Below are positions 1-8,848 of a DNA stretch of 58,526 bases, piece after piece (position 1 is the first letter of the stretch; every line of letters begins with the position of its first letter). This DNA comes from Myxococcus dinghuensis (GTDB taxonomy: Bacteria; Myxococcota; Myxococcia; Myxococcales; Myxococcaceae): NCBI RefSeq assembly GCF_024198235.1, contig NZ_JAKCFB010000049.1, positions 1-58,526 on the forward strand, written 5' to 3'. A program made the translations under genes and the position numbers. The notes beneath the pieces are model-generated. The model saw only the letters and a program-made list of their open reading frames with translations. It was not told the DNA's origin and did no database searches.

Positions 1-330
1 GCCGCGCCAGGCCGCGCCCGTTCACTTCCCCCGGGAGCTCTACCTGGCGCCCGGATGCACACGCCCGGCGCACCAGCTCGCGTAGTTTCGCAAGGTTAGG
101 AGCGCTGACCGCCTGGCGCTCGAGCGCCGCGGTACGAGTTCGAGCCTGAACTCGCGCCAGGAAGCACACTCCGTCCAGCGGACTGGACACCAGCGCGCCG
201 TTCACTTTCCCGGCCCACCTCCCCTCGCCCCTGAGGCCCCGCTGGCCGCTGCGTGCCCCTTTTGATGCGCGCCCCCCGGCCAGCCTGCGCGCCAGCAGCT
301 CTGCCGCGTGACGCCCCTTTCCTGCGCGCG

Positions 331-364
331 TGTCCCCCAACGCTTCGGGCCGCAGGCCTTTGTC
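331..364 (+). promoter_or_regulatory. Leader motif copy F (TGTCCCC-N18-GCCTTTGTC)
   Basis: TGTCCCC at 331-337 and GCCTTTGTC at 356-364 are separated by 18 bases. This copy has no following GGAGG site or gene, unlike the five copies at phage operon starts, so it may be a relic or serve a distant gene. Confidence 0.4.
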
Positions 365-459
365 CTCGGCGTGAGCCCCACGAGCCCCCGCGCAGCCCTC
401 GAAGCACCGGCACTCCGCCCCACGCCCACCTGGGCGCGCGTGCCGTTACCAGGGCCCGG

Positions 460-495
460 CCGAATGGCCGGAAATGCGTAAAGGCGGCCATTCGG
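460..495. repeat. 10-bp perfect inverted repeat
   Basis: CCGAATGGCC (460-469) and GGCCATTCGG (486-495) are perfect reverse complements separated by 16 bases. There is no T-tract, so a protein-binding site or recombination arm is more likely than a terminator. Confidence 0.45.
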
Positions 496-987
496 CGTCA
501 CGGCCCCCACGCTGTTTCGCGCGCTTACGAGCCCTCGTGAGGGGCCGAAGCGCCGAGGCGCATGGCCGCTTTCCCCAGGTTGGGGCCGCCTGCCGCCCGC
601 CGCGCGGCCCAGCTCCTCCCCCGTCCCCTTCACCGCATGTCCTCGCCGGGCTCAACCATGCCTACCGACGACGCCAGCACGCCTACCCCGCCTACCCATG
701 ACGCCAGGGTGGGGGGTGGTGCGTTTTTTCGTGGGGGTCGCCCCGTCGGGGCGTGTACCTGGGGCCCTTTTCGAGAGGGTCAGCTCCGAAAAAGTGAACA
801 CCCCTCCCCTGATCATTTGCGGCCGGTAAGTGGACGCCTCGCGCTGTTCACTTTCGCCGGCTGCGGCGGCTGCGCCTGGAGCGGCATGCGCGAGCGTTGC
901 GCACGTCCGTCCCCCACCGCCTCCGCGCGGCACCCCGGCCCAGCCAAGGGCTCTCGTGGGCGCTCAGCGCGGAGGCGGCATTCCCCA

Positions 988-1602
988 TCAGCAGGGCAAG
1001 TCCTGCGTCACGCGCACCAGCTCGTCGTCCGAGGGGTGCGTGTAGATGACCGTGGAGTCGATGCTGCGCTGCCTCGCGAAGCGCTGGGTGAGGCGGATGT
1101 CCCGCGTTCGCCTATACACCCCGGTGCATGCGGTGTGGCGCACGGCGTGGAAGTTGAGGTGTCTCTCCAGGCCCGCGCGCTGCTGCCAGACTCCGAAGCC
1201 GTGGCGCACCTGCCGCGTGGACAGGCGCAGGCCCTTGCGGCTCAGGAAGAGCGGCGCCTGGGGGCGCACGTCGTGCCCCTGCGAGCGCTTCAGCCGCAGC
1301 AACTTCTCCAACTTGGCACGCACCGTGTCCGAGAGGACAACCTCTTGGGGGCCCGGGTGCCGGCGGCTGCCCTTGAAGACGGTCAGCGTCACATGCCGGC
1401 GTGCGCGCCTGCGCTCGTCGAAGATGTCGCCGATGTTGAGGGCCACCAGTTCGTGCTCTCGAAGGCCCGATGCGAGCGCGAGGCTGTAGAGGCAGTGGTC
1501 TCGGTATCCCTCCTTGTGCTCCCCGGTGGCTCGCAGCAGGCGAGTCACCTCCTGTTCCGTGAGGGTGCGCGGGGCTCGGGCGACAGCGGCATAGGCAGAC
1601 AT
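988..1602 (-). CDS. Tyrosine recombinase (phage integrase), catalytic domain only
   Basis: 204 aa. The catalytic domain of the tyrosine recombinase family is clear: Arg48 in ASGLREHEL, the H152-A-V-R155 box, and the nucleophile Tyr187 in TVIYTH. The start at 1602 is chosen because AAGGAG lies just upstream; a longer frame to 1704 lacks a site. At about 200 aa it lacks the N-terminal core-binding domain of normal 300-400 aa integrases, and the usual Gly-His before the tyrosine is replaced by Arg-Gln. It may be a minimal or degenerate enzyme. Its place at the prophage edge, divergent from the antirepressor, fits an integration role. Confidence 0.85.
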   Translation of the reverse strand: MSAYAAVARAPRTLTEQEVTRLLRATGEHKEGYRDHCLYSLALASGLREHELVALNIGDIFDERRRARRHVTLTVFKGSRRHPGPQEVVLSDTVRAKLEKLLRLKRSQGHDVRPQAPLFLSRKGLRLSTRQVRHGFGVWQQRAGLERHLNFHAVRHTACTGVYRRTRDIRLTQRFARQRSIDSTVIYTHPSDDELVRVTQDLPC

Positions 1603-1691
1603 GGCGACTCCTTCGTGAAGAGGACGCGGCCATGCACGCTCTGGGGCGCCCACAAGACAAGTCATTAACCGCACGCCCCATTGCATCCACC

Positions 1692-1715
1692 GCCGGGGCC
1701 GCAAGCGGCCCTGGC
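1692..1715. terminator. Strong GC hairpin between integrase and antirepressor
   Basis: GCCGGGGCCGC and GCGGCCCTGGC pair over 10 of 11 positions around a two-base loop. It sits in the short divergent intergenic region, so it could act as an operator or leader structure rather than a terminator. There is no T-run. Confidence 0.4.
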
Positions 1716-1744
1716 ATCTCCAGCGTCAATAGGGAGGAGTCCCT

Positions 1745-2542
1745 GTGAATCAACTTGTCGCATTCAACTTCGAGTCGCACCACGTCCGCGTCGTCATGGA
1801 CGAGCAGGGTCAGCCATGGTTCGTCGCCGCCGACGTCTGCGGGGCGCTCACCCTCAACACCGAGCAGACGCGGCGCCTCGGAGACGACGAAAAGGGTCTG
1901 CGTACTGTGCAGACCCCTGGAGGCCCACAGGAGATGACGGTGGTCAACGAGCCGGGCCTCTACGTGCTCACCTTCACCAGTCGCAAGCCCGAGGCTCGGC
2001 GCTTCAAGCACTGGGTGACACACGAGGTGTTGCCCACCCTCCGCAAGACGGGCAACTACACGGCGCCAGGTGCTTCGCCACAACAGCCGCACCTGGCCCC
2101 TTCCTCTCTGCTCCAAGTCCAGGTGCTGGCCCACCTGGAAGTGGCCAAGGCGCTCACCACGTTCGTTCCAGGGCTCAAGCCGGAGCTGGCGGCGGCCTGC
2201 GCGCTCGATGCCATCCACCAAGACACAGGGCTCGCGATGGAGCCCCACCGCAAAGGGCTACCAGCTTCCGCCGAGCCACCCGCGCGGCTCAACGCCACGC
2301 AGCTCGGTCAAAAGGTCGGGCTGACCGCCCGGAAGATGAACCTCCGCCTGGAAGCATGCGGCCTCCAGCGGCGTAACGAGCGCGAGGAGTGGGAGCTGAC
2401 GGACACAGGCCGGGAGTACGCCGAGGCCGTCCCCTTCAGCCGCCATGGTCATTCGGCCTACCAGCTTCTCTGGCGCCCCGAGGTCCTCGGCGTCCTGGAA
2501 AATGCCGCTCGCTCCTCGTCGATGAGCGTCGACCTCGGCTGA
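1745..2542 (+). CDS. BRO-family antirepressor
   Basis: 265 aa with a GTG start after a GGGAGGAG site. Residues 1 to about 110 form a BRO N-terminal domain (typical F-x-x-x-x-V-R-V-V, W-F-V-A-A-D-V and L-P-T-L-R-K-T-G-x-Y signatures). The C-terminal half has the NATQLGQKVGLTARKMN pattern seen in phage antirepressor DNA-binding C-domains. Such proteins act in lysogeny control by DNA binding or by titrating a repressor. It is divergent from the integrase and followed 11 bp later by the terminase gene, an odd place for a control gene in a packaging operon. Confidence 0.85.
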   Translation: MNQLVAFNFESHHVRVVMDEQGQPWFVAADVCGALTLNTEQTRRLGDDEKGLRTVQTPGGPQEMTVVNEPGLYVLTFTSRKPEARRFKHWVTHEVLPTLRKTGNYTAPGASPQQPHLAPSSLLQVQVLAHLEVAKALTTFVPGLKPELAAACALDAIHQDTGLAMEPHRKGLPASAEPPARLNATQLGQKVGLTARKMNLRLEACGLQRRNEREEWELTDTGREYAEAVPFSRHGHSAYQLLWRPEVLGVLENAARSSSMSVDLG

Positions 2543-2553
2543 CGGAGGACAGC

Positions 2554-3988
2554 ATGACGCTCGTCATCGTCAAGCGCACCGAGGATGACCTCACCCAGTG
2601 GCTGGCCACCGAGTCCGGATTCATTTCCGGGCTGTGCCAGCACGACAACGAGCCAGTGGTGCTGGAGCCGTACCAGCAGTCCTTCCTCGACAACCGCTCC
2701 CGCTTCCGTTGGGTCACGAAGAGCCGCCAGGTGGGCTTCTCCTTCACCTTCGCGCTTGAGGCCCTCGCGCGCTGCCACCTACGTGACGGCCACACGGCCG
2801 TCTTCGTCTCGTACAACCTGAGCGATGCCGTGGAGAAGGTGCTCATCGCACGGCAGGTGTACGAGGAGCTGCCGACTGCCTTCCAGAAGAAGCTCGTGAC
2901 GGATGCCAAGACGGAGTTGGCGTTCGAATCCAACGCCAAGGGCCGGCGCCTCTCGCGCATCATCTCTGTTCCCGCCAAGCCTCCGCGCGGCAAGCGTGGC
3001 GATGTCTACCTCGACGAGCTGGCACACCTGGTCAACGACCGCGAAGTCTACACAGGCAGCACCGCCCTCATCCTGCGCTCGCATGGACAACTCACAGGGG
3101 GCAGCACCCCGCTGGGCCGGCGAGGCATCTTCTGGGAGATAGACACCCAGGAGCTGCGGAAGTACCCGCACCACACACGCCAACTGGTGCCCTGGTGGCT
3201 GTGCCGCTTCTTCTCCCTCGACGTGCGGCGCGCCTCGGTGGAAGCCCCCTTCATGCCCACCGAGGAGCGCGTCGCGCGCTTCGGGCGCCCCGTCCTCGTG
3301 GAGCAGTTCGACTCTCTGCCGCTGGAGGACTTCTGCCAAGAGTTCGAATGCCTTTTACGTCGACGAGTCCTACAGCTTCTTGCCCTACGAGCTCATCCTC
3401 CCATGCACCACCGACGAGCTGCCGCTGGCCCAGGACGCCTCCGACGTGCCCCTGCCCCAGGGGCGCCTGGTTGCGGGCTTCGACGTGGGCCGCATGCGAG
3501 ACCGCTCCGAGCTAGCCGTCTTCGAAGAGATGGAGGGTCGCTTCACGTGCCGCCTTCTGAAAAGCTTCGAGGGCGTCCCCTTCGCGGAGCAGGAGGCGCA
3601 CCTGCGGCGCCTTCTTTCTGTCCTGCCGGTGGCGCGCCTCAGCGTGGACAGGAGCGGTATCGGCATGAACCTCGCCGAGAACCTGGCGCGCGACTTCACC
3701 CAGGTAGTGGCCGAGAACTTCACCAACGAATCCAAGGAGCGCTGGGCCACCGACTTCAAAATTCTCCTTCAGCGCCGCGATGTCACCCTGCCACGCCAGC
3801 GTGAGCTTGTCGGGCAGATTCACTCCATCAAGCGCAGGGTGCTCCCTTCCGGGAAGGTGTCCTTCGACGCCGAGCGCACCAACCGCGGGCATGCAGACAA
3901 GTTCTGGGCCGTCGCCCTGGCGTGCCAGCGCGAGCGGGGGCCCGAGCGACGAGGGACCGGGGAGATTGGCGTGCGGGTGATTGGATAG
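2554..3988 (+). CDS. Terminase large subunit (Mu gp28-like), frameshifted
   Basis: Start ATG at 2554 after GGAGG. Frame 1 encodes the ATPase part: WVTKSRQVGFSF as the Walker A-like box and DVYLDELAHL as Walker B. The nuclease part continues in frame 2 from about 3356, with AGFDVGRMRD as the first acidic motif and SVDRSGIGMNLAENL. The join is at CCTTTTACG (3351-3359). Removing one T would give an unbroken E-F-E-C-L-Y-V-D-E-S. The whole product would be about 477 aa, normal for this family. The break may be an indel error, decay or +1 recoding at CTT-T. It packages DNA into proheads with the portal encoded 8.5 kb downstream. Confidence 0.85.
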
Positions 3989-4033
3989 TCTCTACAATCC
4001 AGGATATTTTGGCGCCAGCACTTCGGGGGACTC

Positions 4034-4863
4034 ATGGCAAAGCCCGCATCTACGAGTCAGAATCTTACCTCCGCGTTCCTCAACGCGGCCAAGCAAGCGC
4101 AGGCAATTGCCCTGAAGCATAAAGTTCGGTCCAAGCAGCAGCTACTTGCCCAGTTCGCCACGGAGCCCTGCGAGGACCAAGCGGTCGCCACAGTGGAGTA
4201 CACCGAAGACGGATTTCGTTTCGTGGCCGGCGGCAGCCTTCAGGAAACCCTCTGCCACACGCAGTTCGAGCGCGTTGGCTTTGACAAGGAGAAGGGCTGG
4301 AACTTGGGAGAAGATGGCCTCCTGCTCATGGTGCTGGAAAGCCCTCATGAGGGCGAGTTCGATCAGAACATGAAGCCCAAAGGACCGGCTCAGGGTACAA
4401 CTGGCGAGAACATCGGGAAATATCTGGAGCGCCAGCACCATCATCTGCCGCATTTAGCAACGGTCGCCCATGGACGCTACCGACTGGTCCTAATGAACGC
4501 CATCCGATACCAATGCTCGCTGGGAGTGTCTCCGACATCGATCTTCCGAGACTTCATCTTCCGCAAAGTGTGGGAGCAAGGCGGACGGACCAACTTCGTC
4601 ACGAGGCTGAAGAAGTACCTGAAGGGCGTGGAAAACCAACTCATATTCGTTTGCTGCAGCAAGGGGGAGACAATACTGCCAGTCAAGAACGGTTCGGACA
4701 TGGCAGACCTGCGCGACCTCGTCTACGATGCGGCAAAGAAGGTGGTCGCAGAAGACAGGCTCTTCCGGCGCCCGCATCCGAGCAGCGGATGGTTCTGCAG
4801 GAAGCCTTCCCTCCGGAGGCGCAGAAAACAGCCGACGAGAAGGCGGCAAAGATGACGCCTTGA
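4034..4863 (+). CDS. Accessory protein, possibly uracil-glycosylase-like fold; C-terminus frameshifted
   Basis: The first frame runs to 4855 (273 aa), but its last 20 or so residues are an Arg-rich run typical of a wrong frame. The -1 frame ends at 4863 with E-Q-R-M-V-L-Q-E-A-F-P-P-E-A-Q-K-T-A-D and looks like the real tail, so an indel near 4780 is suspected. Segments LLLMVLESPHEGEF, PAQGTTGENI and YRLVLMNAIRYQCS are arranged like motif A, the loop and the N-x-x-K region of the uracil-DNA-glycosylase superfamily. That resemblance is weak. It pairs with the next gene as a two-gene cargo unit inserted between terminase and portal. Confidence 0.6.
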
Positions 4864-4899
4864 TGTCAGCGGCCACATTGTTTGTCACAGAGAGAAGTG

Positions 4900-5694
4900 A
4901 TGCCAATGGAGTCACCTCCGGCAAGAGAGCTGTTCGGCCGCTACTACGCAGATGCACTGCGAATTCGCGATGCAGTCCGCGACTGTGCTCCGCTTGCCAG
5001 CTGGTTTCCTCTGGAGATAAAGCGTTTCCCACCCATTATCTGCTTTGGTTTTCCCACTGAATCCTCGGAACGCATCCCCTTGGTAACTCTCGGAATCAAC
5101 CCGAGCACGGACGAGATTCGCGACGGCCATATAAGCTGCGATGAATCCCCCGACGTTCAGTTCCGCGACCAAGCGCGCTACTTCGAACGTAGACCGCTCA
5201 AGTGGTTTGAACGGGCTCAACTGGTCATGCAGACCCTTTCGGAAGATCTTCCGAAGGATCGACGCGCGACCTACGGAGGCCGCTTTTTCGGAGGCAAGCG
5301 CAACACAGTTCACCTGGACCTCACGCCAGTGATCACCGCCGCCATCGACGGACCCAAGAAGGCAGCGCAGAGAGCGAAGCGTCCGTTCGCTGAGCCGGCG
5401 GAGATTCACCTCCTGTTGACACTAGGGGCCCGGGGAATCCTCGAGCCCCTTCTCTCGGCATTCATCGAGAGGCATGGCGTAAGAGTCGTCGTGGCACTGG
5501 GTGGCTTGGACAGGCTGAACGCGGTGGGGCTCAGTACGCACACCTGCCCGCAGAAGTGGCCGAGCATCCAGTGGGCGTCACTCGGCAGCGGCCCGAGCGC
5601 CCAGTGCGCGGACAACGAGCTTGTTGCGAGAACCCGGCTACAGACCAAGGCGGCTCAGCTCGTGCAAGAAGCACTCATGGTAGAGAGTCGCTGA
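4900..5694 (+). CDS. Accessory protein, possibly uracil-glycosylase-like fold
   Basis: 264 aa, start ATG 4900 behind AGAGAGAAG; a TTG at 4882 is possible. I do not recognise a named family. IPLVTLGINPSTDEI resembles the G-x-N-P-S motif A of uracil-DNA-glycosylase-like proteins, HLDLTPVI lies where the second conserved strand falls, and GVRVVVALGG matches the late buried strand. It is less GC-rich than the phage genes, sits 36 bp after its neighbour and is probably co-transcribed with it. The fold is a guess from motif order. Confidence 0.6.
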   Translation: MPMESPPARELFGRYYADALRIRDAVRDCAPLASWFPLEIKRFPPIICFGFPTESSERIPLVTLGINPSTDEIRDGHISCDESPDVQFRDQARYFERRPLKWFERAQLVMQTLSEDLPKDRRATYGGRFFGGKRNTVHLDLTPVITAAIDGPKKAAQRAKRPFAEPAEIHLLLTLGARGILEPLLSAFIERHGVRVVVALGGLDRLNAVGLSTHTCPQKWPSIQWASLGSGPSAQCADNELVARTRLQTKAAQLVQEALMVESR

Positions 5695-6215
5695 GGGCGC
5701 ACGGCTTCCCGCCGTGGCTGTCGTGCGCGTACCACCGCCCGAGCAAATAACGACGTGGACAGAAGATATGTCCACAGGCTTGGGCCAAACTGGGTCGGAG
5801 CGGTTCATGAGGGCAGTCCAACCGATTGGGATTCCCCTCGCCCGAATCCGTTCACGTCGTATTCCGGCCCGCCCCCTACAACCATCGACCTTCAGCCAGG
5901 CCTGCCGCCGGAAGGGGTACGCCGAGCAGATGCGGCGCCACGTCCACACCTCGCCCCGCGTCCACCAGTCCGCGAGGCAGGGCAACATAGTCTGATGGCG
6001 GGAGGGGTCTCCGAGGACTCCAGGGGGTATGCGCGACACGACAACCTCGCCAACCTATACTCGGGCCCGCAGGACTATCTACCGGGGGCGCTATGAGCGA
6101 TGTCGTGACCGTGACCGGAAAAATCAGGGCGGGACCGCTAGAACAATCCTCTGGCGGTGACTTCAGACAGAAGTCTCCATGACCGATCCCATCCGTTCCA
6201 ACAGTCCTCCGCCTT
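5695..6215. other. Intergenic region carrying a relic gene end
   Basis: It holds the relic of the NlpC-like gene listed separately (5887-5976) and otherwise no supported gene. It separates the glycosylase-like pair from the radical SAM cassette and is probably a recombination junction. Confidence 0.5.
5887..5976 (-). pseudogene. 3'-end fragment 1 of the NlpC/P60-like gene
   Basis: About 30 codons on the minus strand (LADWWTRGEVWTWRRIC and YPFRRQAWLKV) match the C-terminus of the full gene at 11377-12273 with several substitutions. Nothing upstream of this segment matches. It marks the left edge of the radical SAM cassette. Confidence 0.8.
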
Positions 6216-6234
6216 ATGAAGGAACTCCCTTCAT
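6216..6234. promoter_or_regulatory. Inverted repeat before the radical SAM gene
   Basis: ATGAAGG and CCTTCAT form a perfect 7-bp inverted repeat around five bases, 21 bp before the ATG at 6255. It could be an operator or leader hairpin. If translation starts at 6216 instead, the repeat is coding. Confidence 0.35.
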
Positions 6235-6254
6235 ATCCAACAAGAGCATCGACC

Positions 6255-7427
6255 ATGACACAGCCTAAAGCGCCTCTCCTCGCCGAGAACGAAAAGCGAG
6301 ATATCGCCCCAGCCCTCCTCGAACCTATTGAATATCGAAAATCCGGACTCAGCCTAAACCACATCATCGGCTGCCCACTAGACTGCGCCTACTGCGTACG
6401 CCACCTATTCCACAACTACGAAATGAAGCAGCCCCACAGGATCACAGACGACGAAACAGCAGCCTCAATGCTCGTCTCACACAAGTACTTCCAGCCCAAC
6501 ATCACCCCCCTACAAATATTCAATCGTGCCACCGATCCGTTCCTACCCACAGTAAAGCCGCACCTATTTCGAGTGGCCGAACTTCTGGATCAACGCGGCC
6601 TCACCAACCACTTACTCATCATCACTCGTTCAAGAGTTTCCATCGACGACTGCAACCGACTAAACGCAATCAAAAATCTAAAAATCACCCTTCTCGTCAC
6701 CTACTCCGGAATTGACGACAAGAGAGTGGAACCAATTGACAGCAACATAGCCATAAAAGCGCTCACGCGCGCCCACGAAATGGCAGAGAACTATCGAGTT
6801 GTTCTCTACTGGCGCCCACTAGTATCAGGCCTCAATGACAGCCCCTCACACATCAAGCGTGCGCTCCAGCTTTCCACTCACGCACATGCCACTGTATTTA
6901 CTGGCCTATTTTTTCGAGAGGAGATCCAGTCCTACTATCGGAAAATGGGCCTACCCGAACCTGCCAACCTACCGGCGCGTCGCAAGATTCTTGTTCGCAG
7001 CCTAGAAGATCGCATTCTGACCGAATGGCACAAGACAGGAAGAGGGCCTCCTCTTTTCAGAAAGACCTCTTGCGCAGTTTCGTTTGCCCACCGCCTTTCG
7101 GACTACAACGGGCATTACGGCATCAGGGAGCTTTGCGACATCTGCCCCGTCGATCAAATTCGTCGCTGTGCCGATGCTTTTCGTAAGCCCGAGGCCCAAG
7201 CCATTGCCGATCTTGCACTGTCTCTAGGCGCATCAGCAATTCCGACAATTGACGACCGTGCCATACAGACCAGCGGTCTAAACGAGGAACCACGATACTT
7301 CATGCAGCACACTTTCGGGTATCAGGTACACGACATTCGTCATCCGCATCTACCTCACAGACACGGGCGCGCGGAGATTGGCTGGACAGACGAACCTGAA
7401 TCCCGAACTTCATCCAGCGAAGACTGA
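6255..7427 (+). CDS. Radical SAM enzyme (SPL-like) with extra C-terminal cysteines
   Basis: 390 aa from ATG 6255; an in-frame ATG at 6216 is also possible. The C40-x3-C44-x2-C47 motif in GCPLDCAYC binds the SAM-cleaving 4Fe-4S cluster. NRATDPFLP at about 90-98 and the barrel pattern resemble spore photoproduct lyase-type radical SAM proteins. Four further cysteines (C273, C294, C297, C305) could hold an auxiliary cluster or zinc. First gene of a tight three-gene operon; the next ATG is 9 bp after its stop. It is clearly more AT-rich than the phage genes, a sign of transfer. The substrate is unknown; a nucleic acid or nucleotide is plausible given its partners. Confidence 0.85.
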   Translation: MTQPKAPLLAENEKRDIAPALLEPIEYRKSGLSLNHIIGCPLDCAYCVRHLFHNYEMKQPHRITDDETAASMLVSHKYFQPNITPLQIFNRATDPFLPTVKPHLFRVAELLDQRGLTNHLLIITRSRVSIDDCNRLNAIKNLKITLLVTYSGIDDKRVEPIDSNIAIKALTRAHEMAENYRVVLYWRPLVSGLNDSPSHIKRALQLSTHAHATVFTGLFFREEIQSYYRKMGLPEPANLPARRKILVRSLEDRILTEWHKTGRGPPLFRKTSCAVSFAHRLSDYNGHYGIRELCDICPVDQIRRCADAFRKPEAQAIADLALSLGASAIPTIDDRAIQTSGLNEEPRYFMQHTFGYQVHDIRHPHLPHRHGRAEIGWTDEPESRTSSSED

Positions 7428-7436
7428 GGCGTGCGA

Positions 7437-8051
7437 ATGAAAGACCCTCTATTCAAACCATGGAACGAGGCATCGTTTGTCGCCGTCGACATTGAGGGGA
7501 ATGGATACAATCCCGCCGAAATCATTGAAATCAGCACCGTACTCATTACCCCCCCAGGAATCGCTCAACGACCAACCACATGGCTTGTACGACCCGCCCA
7601 TAAAATATCCCGACGCGTGACCGCAATTCACGGGATAAGAAACAAAGATGTCGCAAGCGCCCCAACAATCGACAGCATTCGCGACGAGCTGAGCATTCAG
7701 CTCAGCGACCACTACTTCATCGCCCACTACGCACACGTTGACCATGAAGTCCTCAAACGGCAACTACCAGCCTGGGAACCAAGAGCCGTCATCGACACGG
7801 CAAAACTTGCCCGCAGGCTCCTACCAAGACAAGACTCCTACAGATTGACGGCAATTATTGACACCCTTGGTCTCGAGGAACAGTTACGCGCCATCGAATC
7901 CACACCCCATCGAGCCACCTATGACGCATTCGCAGCTGCGCTCATCTTCTTACGCCTCTGTAAAACGAATTCAGGCAGAGAGCTTACGCTCTCCGAGATA
8001 CTCGACACAACTCGAGAACCCTCCCAAAAGCAGAGAGATCTATTCACATGA
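7437..8051 (+). CDS. DEDDh 3'-5' exonuclease (DnaQ-like)
   Basis: 204 aa, start ATG 7437 with GAGG seven bases upstream. All catalytic residues of the DEDDh class are present: D18 and E20 in FVAVDIEGNG, D102 in AHYAHVDHEVL, and H158 with D163 in PHRATYDAF. The TAIHGI segment is also typical of DnaQ/epsilon-type exonucleases. No polymerase or other domain is attached. Its stop overlaps the start of the kinase gene by four bases, so translation is probably coupled. Lies between the radical SAM and kinase genes of the cassette. Confidence 0.9.
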   Translation: MKDPLFKPWNEASFVAVDIEGNGYNPAEIIEISTVLITPPGIAQRPTTWLVRPAHKISRRVTAIHGIRNKDVASAPTIDSIRDELSIQLSDHYFIAHYAHVDHEVLKRQLPAWEPRAVIDTAKLARRLLPRQDSYRLTAIIDTLGLEEQLRAIESTPHRATYDAFAAALIFLRLCKTNSGRELTLSEILDTTREPSQKQRDLFT

Positions 8052-8683
8052 ATACACTCATCATAGGGATCGCCGGAACCCATTCGACCGGAAAATCAAC
8101 CTTCGTCGAAACATTACAAGAGAGAATCTCGTCTCAGGGTTTTCGGGCCGAAAAAATTGGAGACCTCGCAACGAACGCACGAAGCAAAGGTTTTCCAATC
8201 CTGCGGGACCACACATTTGAAAGCACGCTCTGGCTCATGGCCACAGGCATTCAGCGTGAACTTGAAGCACTAAACAGCCAACCAGACGTACTATTTGTCG
8301 ACCGGCCGCTACCCGACGCACTCGGCTACCTCTTTGCGGCTCTCGACCATCGGGCCGAGATGATCCGAATTGAGGAACGTCGGTACCTAGTAGATCTCGC
8401 ACGAAACCACGCTCAGCGGTACGGCATTGTTTTCTTGACTAGCCCGGATCAGAGCATGGGCATCGACAAATCGAAGGAGCGCGACCACGACGAGGCTTTC
8501 CGCATGAACGTAGCCAGACAGATGCCTAAAGTATTTATGGAACTTGGCATCAACACTCGGACACTCACCTTCCGAAACCGCGGCCAAGTTCTCGACGAAA
8601 CAGTAGCTGAAATATTGGGCCACCTAAACGGCATCAAACCAATTGTCACATCTGGCTCTTCAACGTCTGGAGCCCTGCGCTGA
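8048..8683 (+). CDS. P-loop nucleotide/nucleoside kinase-like ATPase (AAA_28 type)
   Basis: 211 aa. G10-THST-G15-K16-S17-T18 is a Walker A loop and VLFVDRPLPD carries D85-R86, as in the AAA_28/NadR/thymidylate-kinase-like group that phosphorylates small nucleotides. The start overlaps the exonuclease stop by four bases. Third gene of the cassette. With the radical SAM enzyme and the exonuclease it suggests production or recycling of a modified nucleotide. A GC hairpin follows at 8849. Confidence 0.85.
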   Translation: MNTLIIGIAGTHSTGKSTFVETLQERISSQGFRAEKIGDLATNARSKGFPILRDHTFESTLWLMATGIQRELEALNSQPDVLFVDRPLPDALGYLFAALDHRAEMIRIEERRYLVDLARNHAQRYGIVFLTSPDQSMGIDKSKERDHDEAFRMNVARQMPKVFMELGINTRTLTFRNRGQVLDETVAEILGHLNGIKPIVTSGSSTSGALR

Positions 8684-8848
8684 ATCCCAGTCCACGCACT
8701 ACTCAACCAGGACTGCGCATGACCTAAGAGCCTCCCTCTCAACTCGACGAGGGAATCCCTCAGGACGCAGATGCCCGCCGGCTTCATCATAGCTACCTAC
8801 AACCTGCTGCTGAGGATGTGGCTGGTTGCCGGATAGGTAGTGACGACC

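Larger units (their letters stand above)
20..853. repeat. GTTCACTT boxes, possible repressor operators
   Basis: The 8-mer GTTCACTT occurs at 20-27, 200-207 and 846-853 and inverted at 792-799. Two copies extend to a longer match (GGAC-CC, then GCGC, then the box), and the copy at 846 pairs with an upstream AAGTGGAC to form an imperfect inverted repeat with a 10-base spacer. Clustered, partly palindromic sites in a non-coding phage arm are typical of operators for a helix-turn-helix repressor. No repressor gene is visible beside them, so this is inference. Confidence 0.4.
1..987. other. Non-coding left arm of the prophage, repeat-rich
   Basis: No convincing gene: the open frames here are GC-rich, mutually overlapping and low-complexity. 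The stretch holds four GTTCACTT boxes (20-27, 200-207, 846-853 direct; 792-799 inverted), a 10-bp inverted repeat (460-469 with 486-495), a 7-bp hairpin CGAGTTC/GAACTCG (135-154), a palindrome CGCCCCG-T-CGGGGCG (739-753) and one copy of the leader motif found before phage operons (331-364). It lies just downstream of the integrase, where a phage attachment site would be expected, but no att core could be identified. Confidence 0.6.

Noticed and set aside
133..160. Hairpin that resembles a tRNA T-arm
   Set aside because: No acceptor, D or anticodon stem can be formed around it, so no tRNA call.
562..1668. 368-aa plus-strand frame over the integrase
   Set aside because: Opposite a gene with clear catalytic residues and a good ribosome site.
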